In this document: piece by piece, positions 49,786 to 58,457 of the stretch
Layout of the letters: each line of letters starts with the position of its first letter
Numbering within the stretch: position 1 is the stretch's first letter
NCBI GenBank assembly: GCA_936936565.1
Contig: CAKZIX010000122.1
Span: 1-64,000, forward strand
DNA from: an uncultured Nocardiaceae bacterium
GTDB lineage: Bacteria > Actinomycetota > Actinomycetes > Mycobacteriales > Mycobacteriaceae
DNA length: 64,000 bases
Reading direction: 5' to 3'
Translations under genes and position numbers: made by a program
Notes under the pieces: generated by a model
What the model was told of the DNA's origin: nothing
The model's input: only the letters and a program-made list of their open reading frames with translations
The model's database searches: none

Positions 49786-50945
49786 ACTCGAAGCTGGCGG
49801 TCCGGGTCGAGGCCGACGGCGGCTCCCGCGGCAATCCGGGCCCGGCGGGCTACGGCGCCGTCGTCTACGCCGACGACCACGTCACGGTGCTCGCCGAGCG
49901 CAAGGAAGCGATCGGGACCGCCACCAACAACGTCGCCGAATACCGCGGTCTCACTGCCGGTTTGGCGGCTGCCGCCGAGGCCGGTGCGACGCATGTGGCG
50001 GTTCGGATGGACTCCAAACTGGTGGTCGAGCAGATGTCCGGGCGCTGGAAGGTCAAGCACCCGGATCTCGCCGCGCTGCATGCGCAGGCGCGCGAGCTGG
50101 CCGCGGGGTTCGCCGAGGTGACCTATACCTGGATTCCGCGCGAGCAGAACGGATATGCCGACCGGCTGGCCAACGAGGCGATGGACGCGGCGGCGCACCT
50201 CCGGACGGCACCCGCCGGCGAGGGCCGCGCGGCAGCTACCGCGCAGGACGGCGCCGCAGCCACGCGTACCGGCGAGGACCCCGCCACCGGCGTCCAGAGT
50301 CCCGGCTGGACCGGCGCGGTGGGCACCCCCACGCGGCTGCTGTTGTTGCGCCACGGCCAGACAGAGTTGTCGGTGCAGCGGCGCTACTCCGGGCGCGGTA
50401 ACCCGAAGCTCACCGAACTCGGTGTCGACCAGGCCGCGCAGGCGGCGGCTCGGCTGGGTGCGCGAGGCGGTGTCGCCGCGGTGCTCACCTCGCCGCTCGC
50501 ACGGGCACGCGACACGGCCGCGGCCGCGGCACGCGCGCTCGGCGTGGATGTGGTGGTGGAGCCGGGCCTGATCGAGACGGACTTCGGCGCCTGGGAGGGC
50601 CTGACGTTCGGCGAGGCGGCCCGTCGCGATCCCGACCTGCACCGGCGCTGGTTGCGTGACCCGGCCCTGCCCGCGCCCGGCGGTGAGAGCTTCGTGCAGG
50701 TGCGTGCGCGCGTCACGGCCGTGCGCGACGCCCTGGTTGCGTCCTATCCGGGCGCGAATGTCGTTGTGGTCAGCCATGTCACGCCGATCAAGACGCTGCT
50801 GCAGCTGGCCCTGGACGCCGGTCCGTCGCTGCTGTACCGGCTGCACCTGGACTTGGCGTCGCTGTCGATCGCCGAGTTCTATCCCGACGGCGGGGCGTCG
50901 GTCCGGTTGGTCAACGACACTTCCCATCTCGCCCGAATTGGGTGA
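49782..50945 (+). CDS. Bifunctional RNase H / histidine phosphatase (Rv2228c-like)
   Basis: 387 aa. The N-terminal RNase HI domain (1-130) has VEADGGSRGNPGPAGYG, the Glu in NNVAEYRGL and the Asp in VAVRMDSKLVVEQM, for RNA cleavage in RNA-DNA hybrids. A 60-residue Ala/Gly linker follows, then a CobC-type phosphatase (190-387) with LLLRHGQTELS, ETDFGAWEGLTFGE and VVVSHVTPI. The phosphatase half may act as alpha-ribazole phosphatase in B12 synthesis. The fusion is typical of mycolic-acid bacteria. Confidence 0.92.
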   Translation: MNSKLAVRVEADGGSRGNPGPAGYGAVVYADDHVTVLAERKEAIGTATNNVAEYRGLTAGLAAAAEAGATHVAVRMDSKLVVEQMSGRWKVKHPDLAALHAQARELAAGFAEVTYTWIPREQNGYADRLANEAMDAAAHLRTAPAGEGRAAATAQDGAAATRTGEDPATGVQSPGWTGAVGTPTRLLLLRHGQTELSVQRRYSGRGNPKLTELGVDQAAQAAARLGARGGVAAVLTSPLARARDTAAAAARALGVDVVVEPGLIETDFGAWEGLTFGEAARRDPDLHRRWLRDPALPAPGGESFVQVRARVTAVRDALVASYPGANVVVVSHVTPIKTLLQLALDAGPSLLYRLHLDLASLSIAEFYPDGGASVRLVNDTSHLARIG

Positions 50946-50950
50946 GATTG

Positions 50951-50968
50951 TCTAGCGCAAATGCTAGA
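50951..50968. promoter_or_regulatory. Palindrome downstream of the RNase H gene
   Basis: TCTAGC (50951-50956) and GCTAGA (50963-50968) form a perfect inverted repeat six bases apart, in the 225-base gap before the membrane-protein gene. Short AT-containing arms suggest a protein site rather than a terminator; function not shown. Confidence 0.3.
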
Positions 50969-51170
50969 TCGATCTTTTGCCGAGAAACCGGTCGTCAGTA
51001 TTGCGCGGCGGTACCATTTGAGCTGCGCAAAGGTGCCGCGGTGCGGCACAAGCCGAAAGTTTGCCACGTGATTCGGCAGGTGTGGTTCGGCGAGATGCGG
51101 GTACTCCGCGCTCGTGAGCGTCGTCCCCGCCAGGTGGGCCGGCGAACCTAATTGAACACAAGGAGAATCG

Positions 51171-52079
51171 ATGGTTTCCTCCAGTCTGGCAATCGATTTC
51201 CAAGGTGGCCTGTCCGAGGCTTGGACCTCGGTCGCCACGTTCGTTCCGAAGTTCGTTGCGTTCCTCGTGATTCTGCTCGTCGCATGGATCGTCGCGAAGG
51301 TCGTCGCGGGAATCGTGGACAAGGTACTCGAGCGCGTCGGGTTCGATCGCGTGGTCGAGCGGGGTGGCATCAAACAGATGCTGTCCAACAGTCAGTACGA
51401 CGCATCCGACATCATCGCCAAGCTCGCCTACTACGCAATTCTGTTGATCGGCTTGCAGATGGCGTTCGGCGTGTGGGGCCCGAACCCGGTCAGCCAACTG
51501 CTGTCCGACGTCGTGTCCTGGCTGCCCAAGGCCGTCATCGCGATCGTCATCGTGGTGATCGCCGGTGCGATCGCGCGGGCCGTCAAGGACATGATCACCA
51601 ATGCCCTTGGTGGACTGTCGTATTCGGGTCTGCTCGGCACAATCGCCTCGGTGTTCATCTGGGCGCTCGGTGTCATCGCCGCGCTGAACCAGATCGGCAT
51701 CGCCACGGCGGTCACGCAGCCGGTCCTCATCGCGGTGCTCGCCGCGATCGCCGGTATCGCGATCGTCGGTGTCGGTGGTGGCATGGTGCGTCCGATGCAG
51801 GATCGCTGGGAGCGCTGGCTGGGCAACCTCGAAAACGAGGTGCCGGCCATGCGGGGACAGGCCGAGGCCTATCAGCGTGGCCGTGAAGACGCCGCGCGCG
51901 GTGTGCCCGCAACGCAGTACCAGGGCGCTCAGCAGTCCGCGCCGCAGGCGCAGCACAGCTACGCCGGCCAGCATGCCCAGCAGCCGCCGATGGGCCAGCA
52001 GCAGCCGCCGATGGGCCAGCCCCAGCCGCCGATGGGCCAGCCGCAGTACGGGCAGCAGCCCCCGCAGGATTACCGCTAG
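51171..52079 (+). CDS. Small-conductance mechanosensitive-channel-like membrane protein
   Basis: 302 aa with about five transmembrane helices (about 25-50, 85-100, 115-135, 150-165, 180-200) bearing the conserved TM-helix repeat of CmpX/MscS-like proteins, such as VAWIVAKVVAGIVDKVLERVGF and its second copy AGAIARAVKDMITNALGG. The C-terminal 70 residues are Gln/Pro-rich with PPMGQ repeats and predicted disordered. ATG with AAGGAG six bases upstream. Possibly an osmotic or small-molecule channel; ungated function is inferred from the fold only. Confidence 0.75.
   Translation: MVSSSLAIDFQGGLSEAWTSVATFVPKFVAFLVILLVAWIVAKVVAGIVDKVLERVGFDRVVERGGIKQMLSNSQYDASDIIAKLAYYAILLIGLQMAFGVWGPNPVSQLLSDVVSWLPKAVIAIVIVVIAGAIARAVKDMITNALGGLSYSGLLGTIASVFIWALGVIAALNQIGIATAVTQPVLIAVLAAIAGIAIVGVGGGMVRPMQDRWERWLGNLENEVPAMRGQAEAYQRGREDAARGVPATQYQGAQQSAPQAQHSYAGQHAQQPPMGQQQPPMGQPQPPMGQPQYGQQPPQDYR
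51981..52043 (+). repeat. 21-base tandem repeat, three copies, encoding QPPMGQ units
   Basis: Units at 51981, 52002 and 52023 share CAGCCGCCGATGGGCCAGC and differ only in the last two bases; in frame they give QPPMGQQ, QPPMGQP and QPPMGQP. Confidence 0.9.
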
Positions 52080-52101
52080 CGAGAAGGAGTTCTACATCGG
52101 G

Positions 52102-52130
52102 AGGGCGGCGGCTGCGGCGGCCGCCCTTTC
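52102..52130 (+). terminator. Terminator after the membrane-protein gene
   Basis: AGGGCGGC (52102-52109) pairs with GCCGCCCT (52120-52127), followed by TT; 22 bases after the stop codon. Confidence 0.75.
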
Positions 52131-52138
52131 GCGTCGGG

Positions 52139-52510
52139 TCAGACGCCTGCCGGAGTGAGCGGATCGAAGCGGTAGCGGGGATCGGCGAGTGTCTTGGCGT
52201 GGGCGCACACCGCCACCAGTCGCACGATCAGCCAGTCGGCGCCGTGCCAGTCCGACGGCAGCTCGGGCCGGTAGTCGTGTTCGCGCGCGTGGTCGAGCAA
52301 ACCCGCTGCGTAACCAGCCAACAGCACCACGGCAGGCAGCGCGGCGGCACCTTCCACGCCGAACGCCAGAATGTCGCGAACGGCGGCGGCATGTTGGTCT
52401 ACGACGGCGGCGAGCCCCGGGATGGACGCCGCCGCCGCCAGCCCGGCCACGCCGTACTGGTCGTGCAGGCGCGTCAGCTTGCGACGTGCGGACAGCTCGA
52501 GCCAAACCAT
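52139..52510 (-). CDS. Uncharacterised helical protein (possibly DUF6401-like)
   Basis: 123-aa, probably all-helical and soluble despite an Ala/Leu-rich middle. LARRKLTRLHDQYGVAGLAAAASIPGLAAVVDQHAAAVRDIL and the C-terminal WHGADWLIVRLVAVCAHA are distinctive parts; quoted here in sections: RRKLTRLHDQYGVAGL, VVDQHAAAVRDIL, DWLIVRLVAVCAHA. These recall small DUF6401 proteins, but I am not certain. Transcribed against the membrane-protein gene. Function unknown. Confidence 0.6.
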   Translation of the reverse strand: MVWLELSARRKLTRLHDQYGVAGLAAAASIPGLAAVVDQHAAAVRDILAFGVEGAAALPAVVLLAGYAAGLLDHAREHDYRPELPSDWHGADWLIVRLVAVCAHAKTLADPRYRFDPLTPAGV

Positions 52511-52585
52511 TTCAATATGGTAAAGACTCGTGTCAAATCCCCGAAATCGCGTTTAAGCCGTGCCGATGCGGGCATCCAACGCGGT

Positions 52586-53107
52586 TCAGCCCAGGATGCG
52601 TCGTACCGTGCGCAGGTTGCGGGTCGTCGTGCTCGACTTGTAACGCTTCTTGCCCGTCGTCTTGCCGAACACACTCTGCAGCGTATGGCCGCGCTCCACC
52701 TCCCAGTACAGGACGCCGTCGCCGAGCTGGGTGCGCTCGAGGGCCGGATCCAGCGGCCCGACGGCCGCCAACTCGTCCAGAATCGCCGGATCGGAACCGA
52801 ACACCACATACGGATGCCAACCGGCGCGCTCCGGATCGAAGGGGTAGGCCGCCGCCACGGCGCTCATCTCGTCGACATCGAGCAGCACGATCCAAGCCTC
52901 GTAGCCGAAATCGTGGGCGAGCGCCCGCTCGATGTCCGCCTTGACCTCGACTCGATCCGCCCGCTCGGACGCGAAGAGTACGTTGCCCGACGCCAACACT
53001 GTCTTCACGTCGTCGAACCCCAACGCCTGAAACGTCTTTCGCACGTCCGCCATCTTCATGTTGATGCCGCCGACGTTCACCCCGCGCAACAGCGCGACGT
53101 ACTTCAC
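52586..53107 (-). CDS. DUF1697 family protein
   Basis: 173 aa: VKYVALLRGVNVGGINMKMA at the start, ALGFDDVKTVLASGNVLFAS, and the C-terminal GKTTGKKRYKSSTTTRNLRTV are the DUF1697 hallmarks. GTG start fits the usual N-terminus. The family is common and has no assigned function. Transcribed away from rnpB. Confidence 0.9.
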   Translation of the reverse strand: MKYVALLRGVNVGGINMKMADVRKTFQALGFDDVKTVLASGNVLFASERADRVEVKADIERALAHDFGYEAWIVLLDVDEMSAVAAAYPFDPERAGWHPYVVFGSDPAILDELAAVGPLDPALERTQLGDGVLYWEVERGHTLQSVFGKTTGKKRYKSSTTTRNLRTVRRILG

Positions 53108-53161
53108 GCGGCCCCCGCACACCTGATCGCGACGACATCTTCCGGGCGCGGCGACGGCGGC

Positions 53162-53189
53162 TGATCGGACATGCGGGAAACGGTACTCT
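53162..53189 (+). promoter_or_regulatory. Putative rnpB promoter
   Basis: TGATCG (53162-53167), 16 bases, TACTCT (53184-53189), just before the mature 5' end of RNase P RNA. Confidence 0.45.
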
Positions 53190-53192
53190 GGA

Positions 53193-53616
<424 letters not shown>

Positions 53617-53625
53617 GCCACGAAA

Positions 53626-53651
53626 AAGCCCCCGCAACTGCGCGGGGGCTT
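53626..53651 (+). terminator. Terminator of rnpB
   Basis: AAGCCCCCGC (53626-53635) pairs with GCGGGGGCTT (53642-53651); ten bases after P1. Confidence 0.85.
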
Positions 53652-53667
53652 GGTCGTGCGGCTGGTC

Positions 53668-53760
53668 TCAGGCCGGCTCGATGACCAGCAACTGCGCCCA
53701 GTACGTGGCGGCATCGGCGCCGAGGTAGGGCAGCAGCTGATCGAAGAGGATCGTCGACAT
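53668..53760 (-). CDS. Possible 30-aa small protein downstream of rnpB
   Basis: ATG to TGA frame of 30 codons reading MSTILFDQLLPYLGADAATY then WAQLLVIEPA, amphipathic with a plausible helix. GGAG lies about 11 bases upstream, a weak site. It is the only open frame I would consider in the 307 bases between the rnpB terminator and the next gene. Coding is uncertain. Confidence 0.3.
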   Translation of the reverse strand: MSTILFDQLLPYLGADAATYWAQLLVIEPA

Positions 53761-53957
53761 CTGGAAAGGCTCCGTTCCGGGGATGGCACGCTGACGACAG
53801 CGCGGTGTGACGAGCCACGAGCCTAAACGGCGAGGTGAACATCGCTCAAGACGAACCGCCAGGAAAATTAGCAACCGAAAGTGATCCGGGTCATACTGTT
53901 GCGGCAGTGCGCCGTCCGCGCACCGTGTCGGGATCAAGATTTCTTAGGGGATGTTTC

Positions 53958-54293
53958 ATGCGCGTGTTTCGTTCGCTCGCCGCTGGTGCCGTGATCGCCG
54001 GTGCCGCAGCGGGTCTGAGCCTGTTGTCGGCCGGATCCGCCGCGGCCATCGGAATCACGCCCTACCCGGGTGGGGTTGCCGTCCAGCTCACCCACGAGGA
54101 AACGGCGTGGGCGCACCAGGCCGGTGTCGGCGCGGCAATCGCCGCGCTGCCGCATCCTGCGGCAGAATCGTTCGGCGTGACCTTCGCTTCCGCAGCCGAG
54201 CTGGCGCTCGAGCATCCGAAGGGCCGGGTCGGCTTCACCGCCGAGGGCCCGCTCGACAACCCCGGCGGCCTGATCGTCGCTTACAAGGAATGA
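53958..54293 (+). CDS. Small secreted protein of unknown function
   Basis: 111 aa. Sec signal peptide (about 1-32, ending GSAAA) and an 80-residue mature domain: ITPYPGGVAVQLTHEETAWAH, a helix with AIAALPHPAAESFG, then VGFTAEGPLDNPGGLIVAYKE. Resembles short secreted proteins of Nocardia-type genomes; no motif tells function. Its stop overlaps the next ATG (TGATG), linking it to the RNB ribonuclease, which is unexpected for an exported protein. Confidence 0.75.
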   Translation: MRVFRSLAAGAVIAGAAAGLSLLSAGSAAAIGITPYPGGVAVQLTHEETAWAHQAGVGAAIAALPHPAAESFGVTFASAAELALEHPKGRVGFTAEGPLDNPGGLIVAYKE

Positions 54294-55693
54294 TGCCCGC
54301 ACGCTGGCTCACCGCCCGGGACCTCGATTTCGGCGCCGTCCGGTCGGAGTTCGCGCTCGTCGCGGACTTCCCGCCGGCGGCGCTGGCCGAGGCCGCCGCC
54401 GCGGTCGACGCACACGCCGACGGCCGCGCCGATCGCACCGACATCCCGTTCGTCACCATCGATCCACCCACGTCGATGGACCTGGACCAAGCCGTCCACA
54501 TCGAACGCACCGGCGCTGGATTCACCGTGCACTACGCCATCGCCGACGTCGCTGCGATGGTGCTCCCCGGCGGCGCGCTCGACACCGAAACCCGCCGCCG
54601 CGGCCAAACGTTCTATCTCCCGGACGAATCCGTTCCGCTGCATCCGCGCGAACTGTCCGAAGGGTCTGCCAGCCTGCTGCCCGGCCAGGTACGGCCCGCG
54701 GCCCTGTGGACCATCGAGCTCGACGATCGTGCGGAGCCGCTGCGCTGGTCGGTGACCCGCGCCCGCGTGAAGTCCGTGCAGCGTTTCGACTACGTCGGCG
54801 TGCAAGCCGACGCCGACGCCGGCACCCTGCATCCGTCCATTGCCGCGCTGCCCGAGTTCGGGCGCCTGCGCATCGCGGCCGCCGTCGCGCGCGGTGCCGT
54901 CGAATTGCGTTTGCCCGAACAGGAAGTCGTCCGCGGCGACGCCGGCTGGCGGCTCGAGATGCGGCCCCGCACGGCCGCCGACGACTGGAACGCCCAAGTC
55001 TCGCTGCTCACCGGCATGTGCGCCGCGCGCACCATGCTCGACGCGAGGATCGGCTTCCTGCGCACCCTGCCGCCCGCGGAACCCGAAGCGGTGCAAGCGG
55101 TTCGGCGCAGTGCGGCGGCACTGGGGGTCGAATGGCCCGAGTCGGCGTCGCTCGGTGAGTTCCTCGCCGGGCTCGACCCGAACCTGCCGGCTTCGCTCGC
55201 GCTGATGTCGGATGCCACCGGCGTACTGCGCGGCGCCGACTACGCGTGGTTCGCCGGCGAGCTCCCAGAAGTGCAGTCGCACAGCGCGATCGGAGGTCCG
55301 TACGCGCACGTCACCGCGCCGCTGCGCCGTCTGGGGGATCGCTTCGCCACCGAGATCTGTCTCGCCGCCTCCGCCGGAACCGAAGTCCCGCAATGGGTTC
55401 GCGACGCGGGGCCGCAGCTGCGCGACATCCTGCGCGAATCGGACGCCCGCGCGAACAAGGTCGAACGCGCCTGCGTCGACCTCGCCGAAGCCACCGTGCT
55501 CGCGGACAGAGTCGGCGATCGCTTCGACGCCACCGTGCTGCGTGCCCGCGAAGAAAAGCGCGACGCCGAAGTTCTGGTCACCGACCCGCCCGTGATCGCC
55601 CGCTGCAGCGGCGATCCCGCCGAAGGCACCCACACCAAGGTCACCTTGAAGGCCGCCGATCCCATCAAGCGCCGGGTCCAGTTCACGGTGTAA
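54293..55693 (+). CDS. RNB-domain ribonuclease
   Basis: 466 aa. The RNase II/R catalytic domain (about 45-360) has FVTIDPPTSMDLDQAVHIER, with the Mg-binding Asp series, then YAIADVAAMV and the LSEGSASLLPGQVRPAALW segment. HSAIGGPYAHVTAPLRRLGDR is the usual C-terminal RNB motif, then a short S1-like tail. It lacks the N-terminal cold-shock domains of RNase R, as is normal in actinobacteria. A 3'-to-5' exoribonuclease role is inferred from family. The following 290 bases hold no gene I recognise. Confidence 0.9.
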   Translation: MPARWLTARDLDFGAVRSEFALVADFPPAALAEAAAAVDAHADGRADRTDIPFVTIDPPTSMDLDQAVHIERTGAGFTVHYAIADVAAMVLPGGALDTETRRRGQTFYLPDESVPLHPRELSEGSASLLPGQVRPAALWTIELDDRAEPLRWSVTRARVKSVQRFDYVGVQADADAGTLHPSIAALPEFGRLRIAAAVARGAVELRLPEQEVVRGDAGWRLEMRPRTAADDWNAQVSLLTGMCAARTMLDARIGFLRTLPPAEPEAVQAVRRSAAALGVEWPESASLGEFLAGLDPNLPASLALMSDATGVLRGADYAWFAGELPEVQSHSAIGGPYAHVTAPLRRLGDRFATEICLAASAGTEVPQWVRDAGPQLRDILRESDARANKVERACVDLAEATVLADRVGDRFDATVLRAREEKRDAEVLVTDPPVIARCSGDPAEGTHTKVTLKAADPIKRRVQFTV

Positions 55694-55983
55694 GCGGAGC
55701 GGGTGCCGCGGTTCGACCGCCACATTGATTCGGTCTGATCGAGAGTGTGCCGGTCACGCACGTGTCGGAACTGGGCGACGGCGTCGACCGCGTGGTGACC
55801 GCGGGGGCGCTGCGGCCGTGTGCCGATCGCGAGCGTGCGGCGGCGTCGACGGGTACCCGCGTCGGCCCTGTGTTGATTGCGGCCGAGCGACGGCCTCGAC
55901 ACGCGGCGCCGCGAACGCGCAGCGCCTCGGATCGATCGACACGGAAGCTTCGGCGGTGCGCGTCGGCGTGGGCCGGTCCCGGC

Positions 55984-56946
55984 TCAGCTCCGCGCGAAGG
56001 CGTCCGTCGCCTCCACCAGGTGGTGCACGATCCCAGGCTCCGTCGCGGCGTGCCCGGCATCGTCGACCACCACGAGCGTGGACTTGGGCCACGCACGGTG
56101 CAGGTCCCAGGCGCTGACGGCGGGGCAGACCACGTCGTAGCGGCCCTGCACGATCACGCCCGGAATGTCGGCGATCGCCGAAACATCATGCAACAGTTGA
56201 CCTTCGGCGAGGAACCCGTGATTGACGAAGTAGTGGTTCTCGATCCGCGCGAACGCGAGGGCGAAACGGCGCTCGCCCATTTCGGTGACGAACTCCGGGT
56301 GCGGTAGCAGCGCGCTGGTCGCGCCTTCCCAGGTGGACCAGGCGATGGCGGCCTGCGCGGCGAGTTCCTTGTCGGCGCCGAACAGCAGCCGGTGGTAAGC
56401 GGCCACCAGGTCGCCGTCGCGTTCAGCGGCCGGCACCGGCGCCAGGAACTGCTCCCACAGCTCGGGGAACAGGTTGCCCGCGCCGCCGTTGTAGTACCAG
56501 TCGATTTCCTTGCGCCGCAACAGGAATATCCCGCGCAGCACCAACTCGGTGACGGCCTGCGGATGCGTCTGCGCGTAGGCCAGCGCCAGCGTCGAACCCC
56601 ACGAGCCGCCGAACACCAGCCAGCCCTCGATGCCCAGATGCGTACGCAGCGCTTCGATGTCGGCGACCAGATGCTGGGTGGTGTTGGCCGCCAACGAGGT
56701 GCCCGGATCGGCCAGGTGCGGCGTGGAGCGTCCGCACCCGCGCTGGTCGAACAGCACGATCCGATACGCCTGCGGGTCGAAGAAGCGCCGGTGCTTGGGC
56801 GTGCTACCACCGCCGGGCCCGCCGTGCAGGAACACTGCGGGTTTGCCGTCCGGGTTGCCGCACGTTTCCCAGTAGACGTGTTGTCCGTCGCCGACGTCGA
56901 GCAGGCCCGAATCGTAGGGTTCGAGCTCCGGGTACAGCCCCCGCAT
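55984..56946 (-). CDS. pip: Prolyl iminopeptidase
   Basis: 320-aa alpha/beta hydrolase of peptidase family S33 that releases N-terminal proline. HGGPGGGSTPKHRRFFDP is the oxyanion-hole motif, GGSWGSTLALAYAQTHP holds the nucleophile Ser, and VQGRYDVVCP and DAGHAATEPG hold the Asp and His. No signal peptide, so cytosolic. ATG overlaps the stop of the lipoprotein gene upstream (TGATG). Confidence 0.92.
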   Translation of the reverse strand: MRGLYPELEPYDSGLLDVGDGQHVYWETCGNPDGKPAVFLHGGPGGGSTPKHRRFFDPQAYRIVLFDQRGCGRSTPHLADPGTSLAANTTQHLVADIEALRTHLGIEGWLVFGGSWGSTLALAYAQTHPQAVTELVLRGIFLLRRKEIDWYYNGGAGNLFPELWEQFLAPVPAAERDGDLVAAYHRLLFGADKELAAQAAIAWSTWEGATSALLPHPEFVTEMGERRFALAFARIENHYFVNHGFLAEGQLLHDVSAIADIPGVIVQGRYDVVCPAVSAWDLHRAWPKSTLVVVDDAGHAATEPGIVHHLVEATDAFARS

Positions 56947-57386
56947 CACGCGATGACGGCGGCGAGGCTGGGCGCCTCGACCGTCCGTACGGCCTCGGTG
57001 TGCACGTCCGCGCAGGCCGACTTCATCGTGTTGTCGATGATCGTCTTGTCCTGCTGCACCTTCACCACCAGGTCCAGCCCGCCGTTGGCGAACGCCCACT
57101 CCCGGACCAGGATGTTCACCCCCGGCCGCGAGCCGATCGTCGGGCCCTGCACTCGCCAGTTCGACAGCTGACCCTGCACCCGCGCGCACAGATCTTTGGC
57201 CGCCTGCTCGCTCACCGTGTGCTGCGGCGGCGGTGCCACCGCGGAGGTGGGTGTGCCCACCGACGGGCTACCGGTGGTGGCCGGCGGCGCGGCGGACGTG
57301 CTCGGCGACGTCGTGGACGTCGCATCACAACCGGCGAGCACCGCCGCCGCGGCCAACCCGGCGAACATGACAAATCGTCTACGCAT
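56946..57386 (-). CDS. Putative lipoprotein
   Basis: 146 aa. Signal with lipobox AVLAGC at about residue 20, a 35-residue Ser/Thr/Pro linker, then a domain with CARVQGQLSNW and a late Cys (SACADVH). Resembles small mycobacterial lipoproteins near panB (Rv2226 region is different), without a known function. ATG at 57386 chosen for the clean signal; the longer frame upstream is rejected. Coupled to pip. Confidence 0.75.
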   Translation of the reverse strand: MRRRFVMFAGLAAAAVLAGCDATSTTSPSTSAAPPATTGSPSVGTPTSAVAPPPQHTVSEQAAKDLCARVQGQLSNWRVQGPTIGSRPGVNILVREWAFANGGLDLVVKVQQDKTIIDNTMKSACADVHTEAVRTVEAPSLAAVIA

Positions 57387-57420
57387 GCTGCGAGTGTGCC
57401 ACCGAATGCTTAAGCGAGGC

Positions 57421-58260
57421 TCAGAAGCTGTGTTCGGCACCCGGGAACGTGCCGTCGCGCACCTCGTCTGCGTAAGTGGCTGCAGCGCTGCGCAAGTCGT
57501 CACCCAGCTGGGCGAACTTCTTGACGAACTTGGCGGTCTTGCCGGAGGTGTAGCCGGCCATGTCCTGCCACACCAGCACCTGCGCGTCGGTTTCGCTGCC
57601 GGCGCCGATGCCGACGGTGGGGATGGTCAGCTTACGGGTGACCTGGCCGGCGAGCTCGGCGGGCACCATCTCCATGACGACCGAGAAGGCGCCGGCCTCC
57701 TGCACCGCGAGTGCGTCGGCGATGAGCTGCTCGGCACCGTCCCCGCGGCCCTGCACGCGGAAGCCGCCCAGGGTGTTGACGCTCTGTGGGGTGAAGCCGA
57801 CGTGCGCCATCACCGGGATGCCGGCGGCGGTGATCTTCGCGATCTGCGCGGCGACGCGCTCGCCGCCTTCGAGCTTGACCGCGTGCGCCTGGCCTTCCTT
57901 CATGAACCGCGTGGCGGTCGCCAGCGCCTGCTCGGGGGAGGACTCGTAGGTGCCGAACGGCAGGTCGGCGACGACCAGCGCGTGCGGGGCACCGCGCACC
58001 ACACCGCGCACCAGCGGAATCAGCTCGTCCACCGAGACCGGGACCGTGGTGTCGTAGCCGTATACGACGTTGGCCGCGGAATCACCGACGAGCAGGACCG
58101 GGATCCCGGCCGCTTCGAAAATGCGAGCCGTCGAGTAGTCGTAGGCGGTGAGCATCGCCCACTTGTGGCCCTCGGCCTTCATCTGCTGCAGGTGGTGCAC
58201 GCGCACCTTGCGCTTGGCCGACGTGGGGGCAGCACCATAAGCCTGAGATTCGGACATCAT
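57421..58260 (-). CDS. panB: 3-methyl-2-oxobutanoate hydroxymethyltransferase
   Basis: 279 aa. First step of pantothenate synthesis (methylene-tetrahydrofolate plus ketoisovalerate to ketopantoate). LTAYDYSTARIFEAAGIPVLLVGDSAANVV contains the metal-binding Asp (in sections: LTAYDYSTARIFE, LLVGDSAANVVYG). HVGFTPQSVNTLGGF and IPTVGIGAGSETDAQVLVW follow, with the catalytic Glu in VVMEMVPAEL. Two adjacent ATGs; the upstream one was taken, after AAAGGG. Same place as Rv2225. Confidence 0.94.
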   Translation of the reverse strand: MMSESQAYGAAPTSAKRKVRVHHLQQMKAEGHKWAMLTAYDYSTARIFEAAGIPVLLVGDSAANVVYGYDTTVPVSVDELIPLVRGVVRGAPHALVVADLPFGTYESSPEQALATATRFMKEGQAHAVKLEGGERVAAQIAKITAAGIPVMAHVGFTPQSVNTLGGFRVQGRGDGAEQLIADALAVQEAGAFSVVMEMVPAELAGQVTRKLTIPTVGIGAGSETDAQVLVWQDMAGYTSGKTAKFVKKFAQLGDDLRSAAATYADEVRDGTFPGAEHSF

Positions 58261-58379
58261 TGTCCCTTTCGTCCTCGAAGCCCTGACGGGTCTCCGGGTG
58301 GTCTGATGACGTCTTTCATTTTCCCACCGCAGCCGATCGTATGGACGGTGCGATTGGTCACACGAAATTCGGAAACACG

Positions 58380-58415
58380 GTGCCCGGAATCCGGGCACAG
58401 TGCTTCAGGATTTCG
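58380..58415 (+). repeat. Left 36-base inverted repeat flanking the DUF559 gene
   Basis: Palindromic core TGCCCGGAATCCGGGCA (58381-58397) followed by a tail ending CAGGATTTCG. Its imperfect reverse complement lies at 59320-59355, beyond the gene. Confidence 0.75.
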
Positions 58416-58457
58416 ACGCAACGGGAACCGTTGGGCCGTCGGTGCGTCTAACCAGGT

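Noticed and set aside
55747..56307. Forward frame opening MPVTHVSELGDGVDRVV in the gap after the RNB gene
   Set aside because: Runs into the antisense of pip, becomes Arg-rich, lacks a ribosome-binding site and resembles nothing known.
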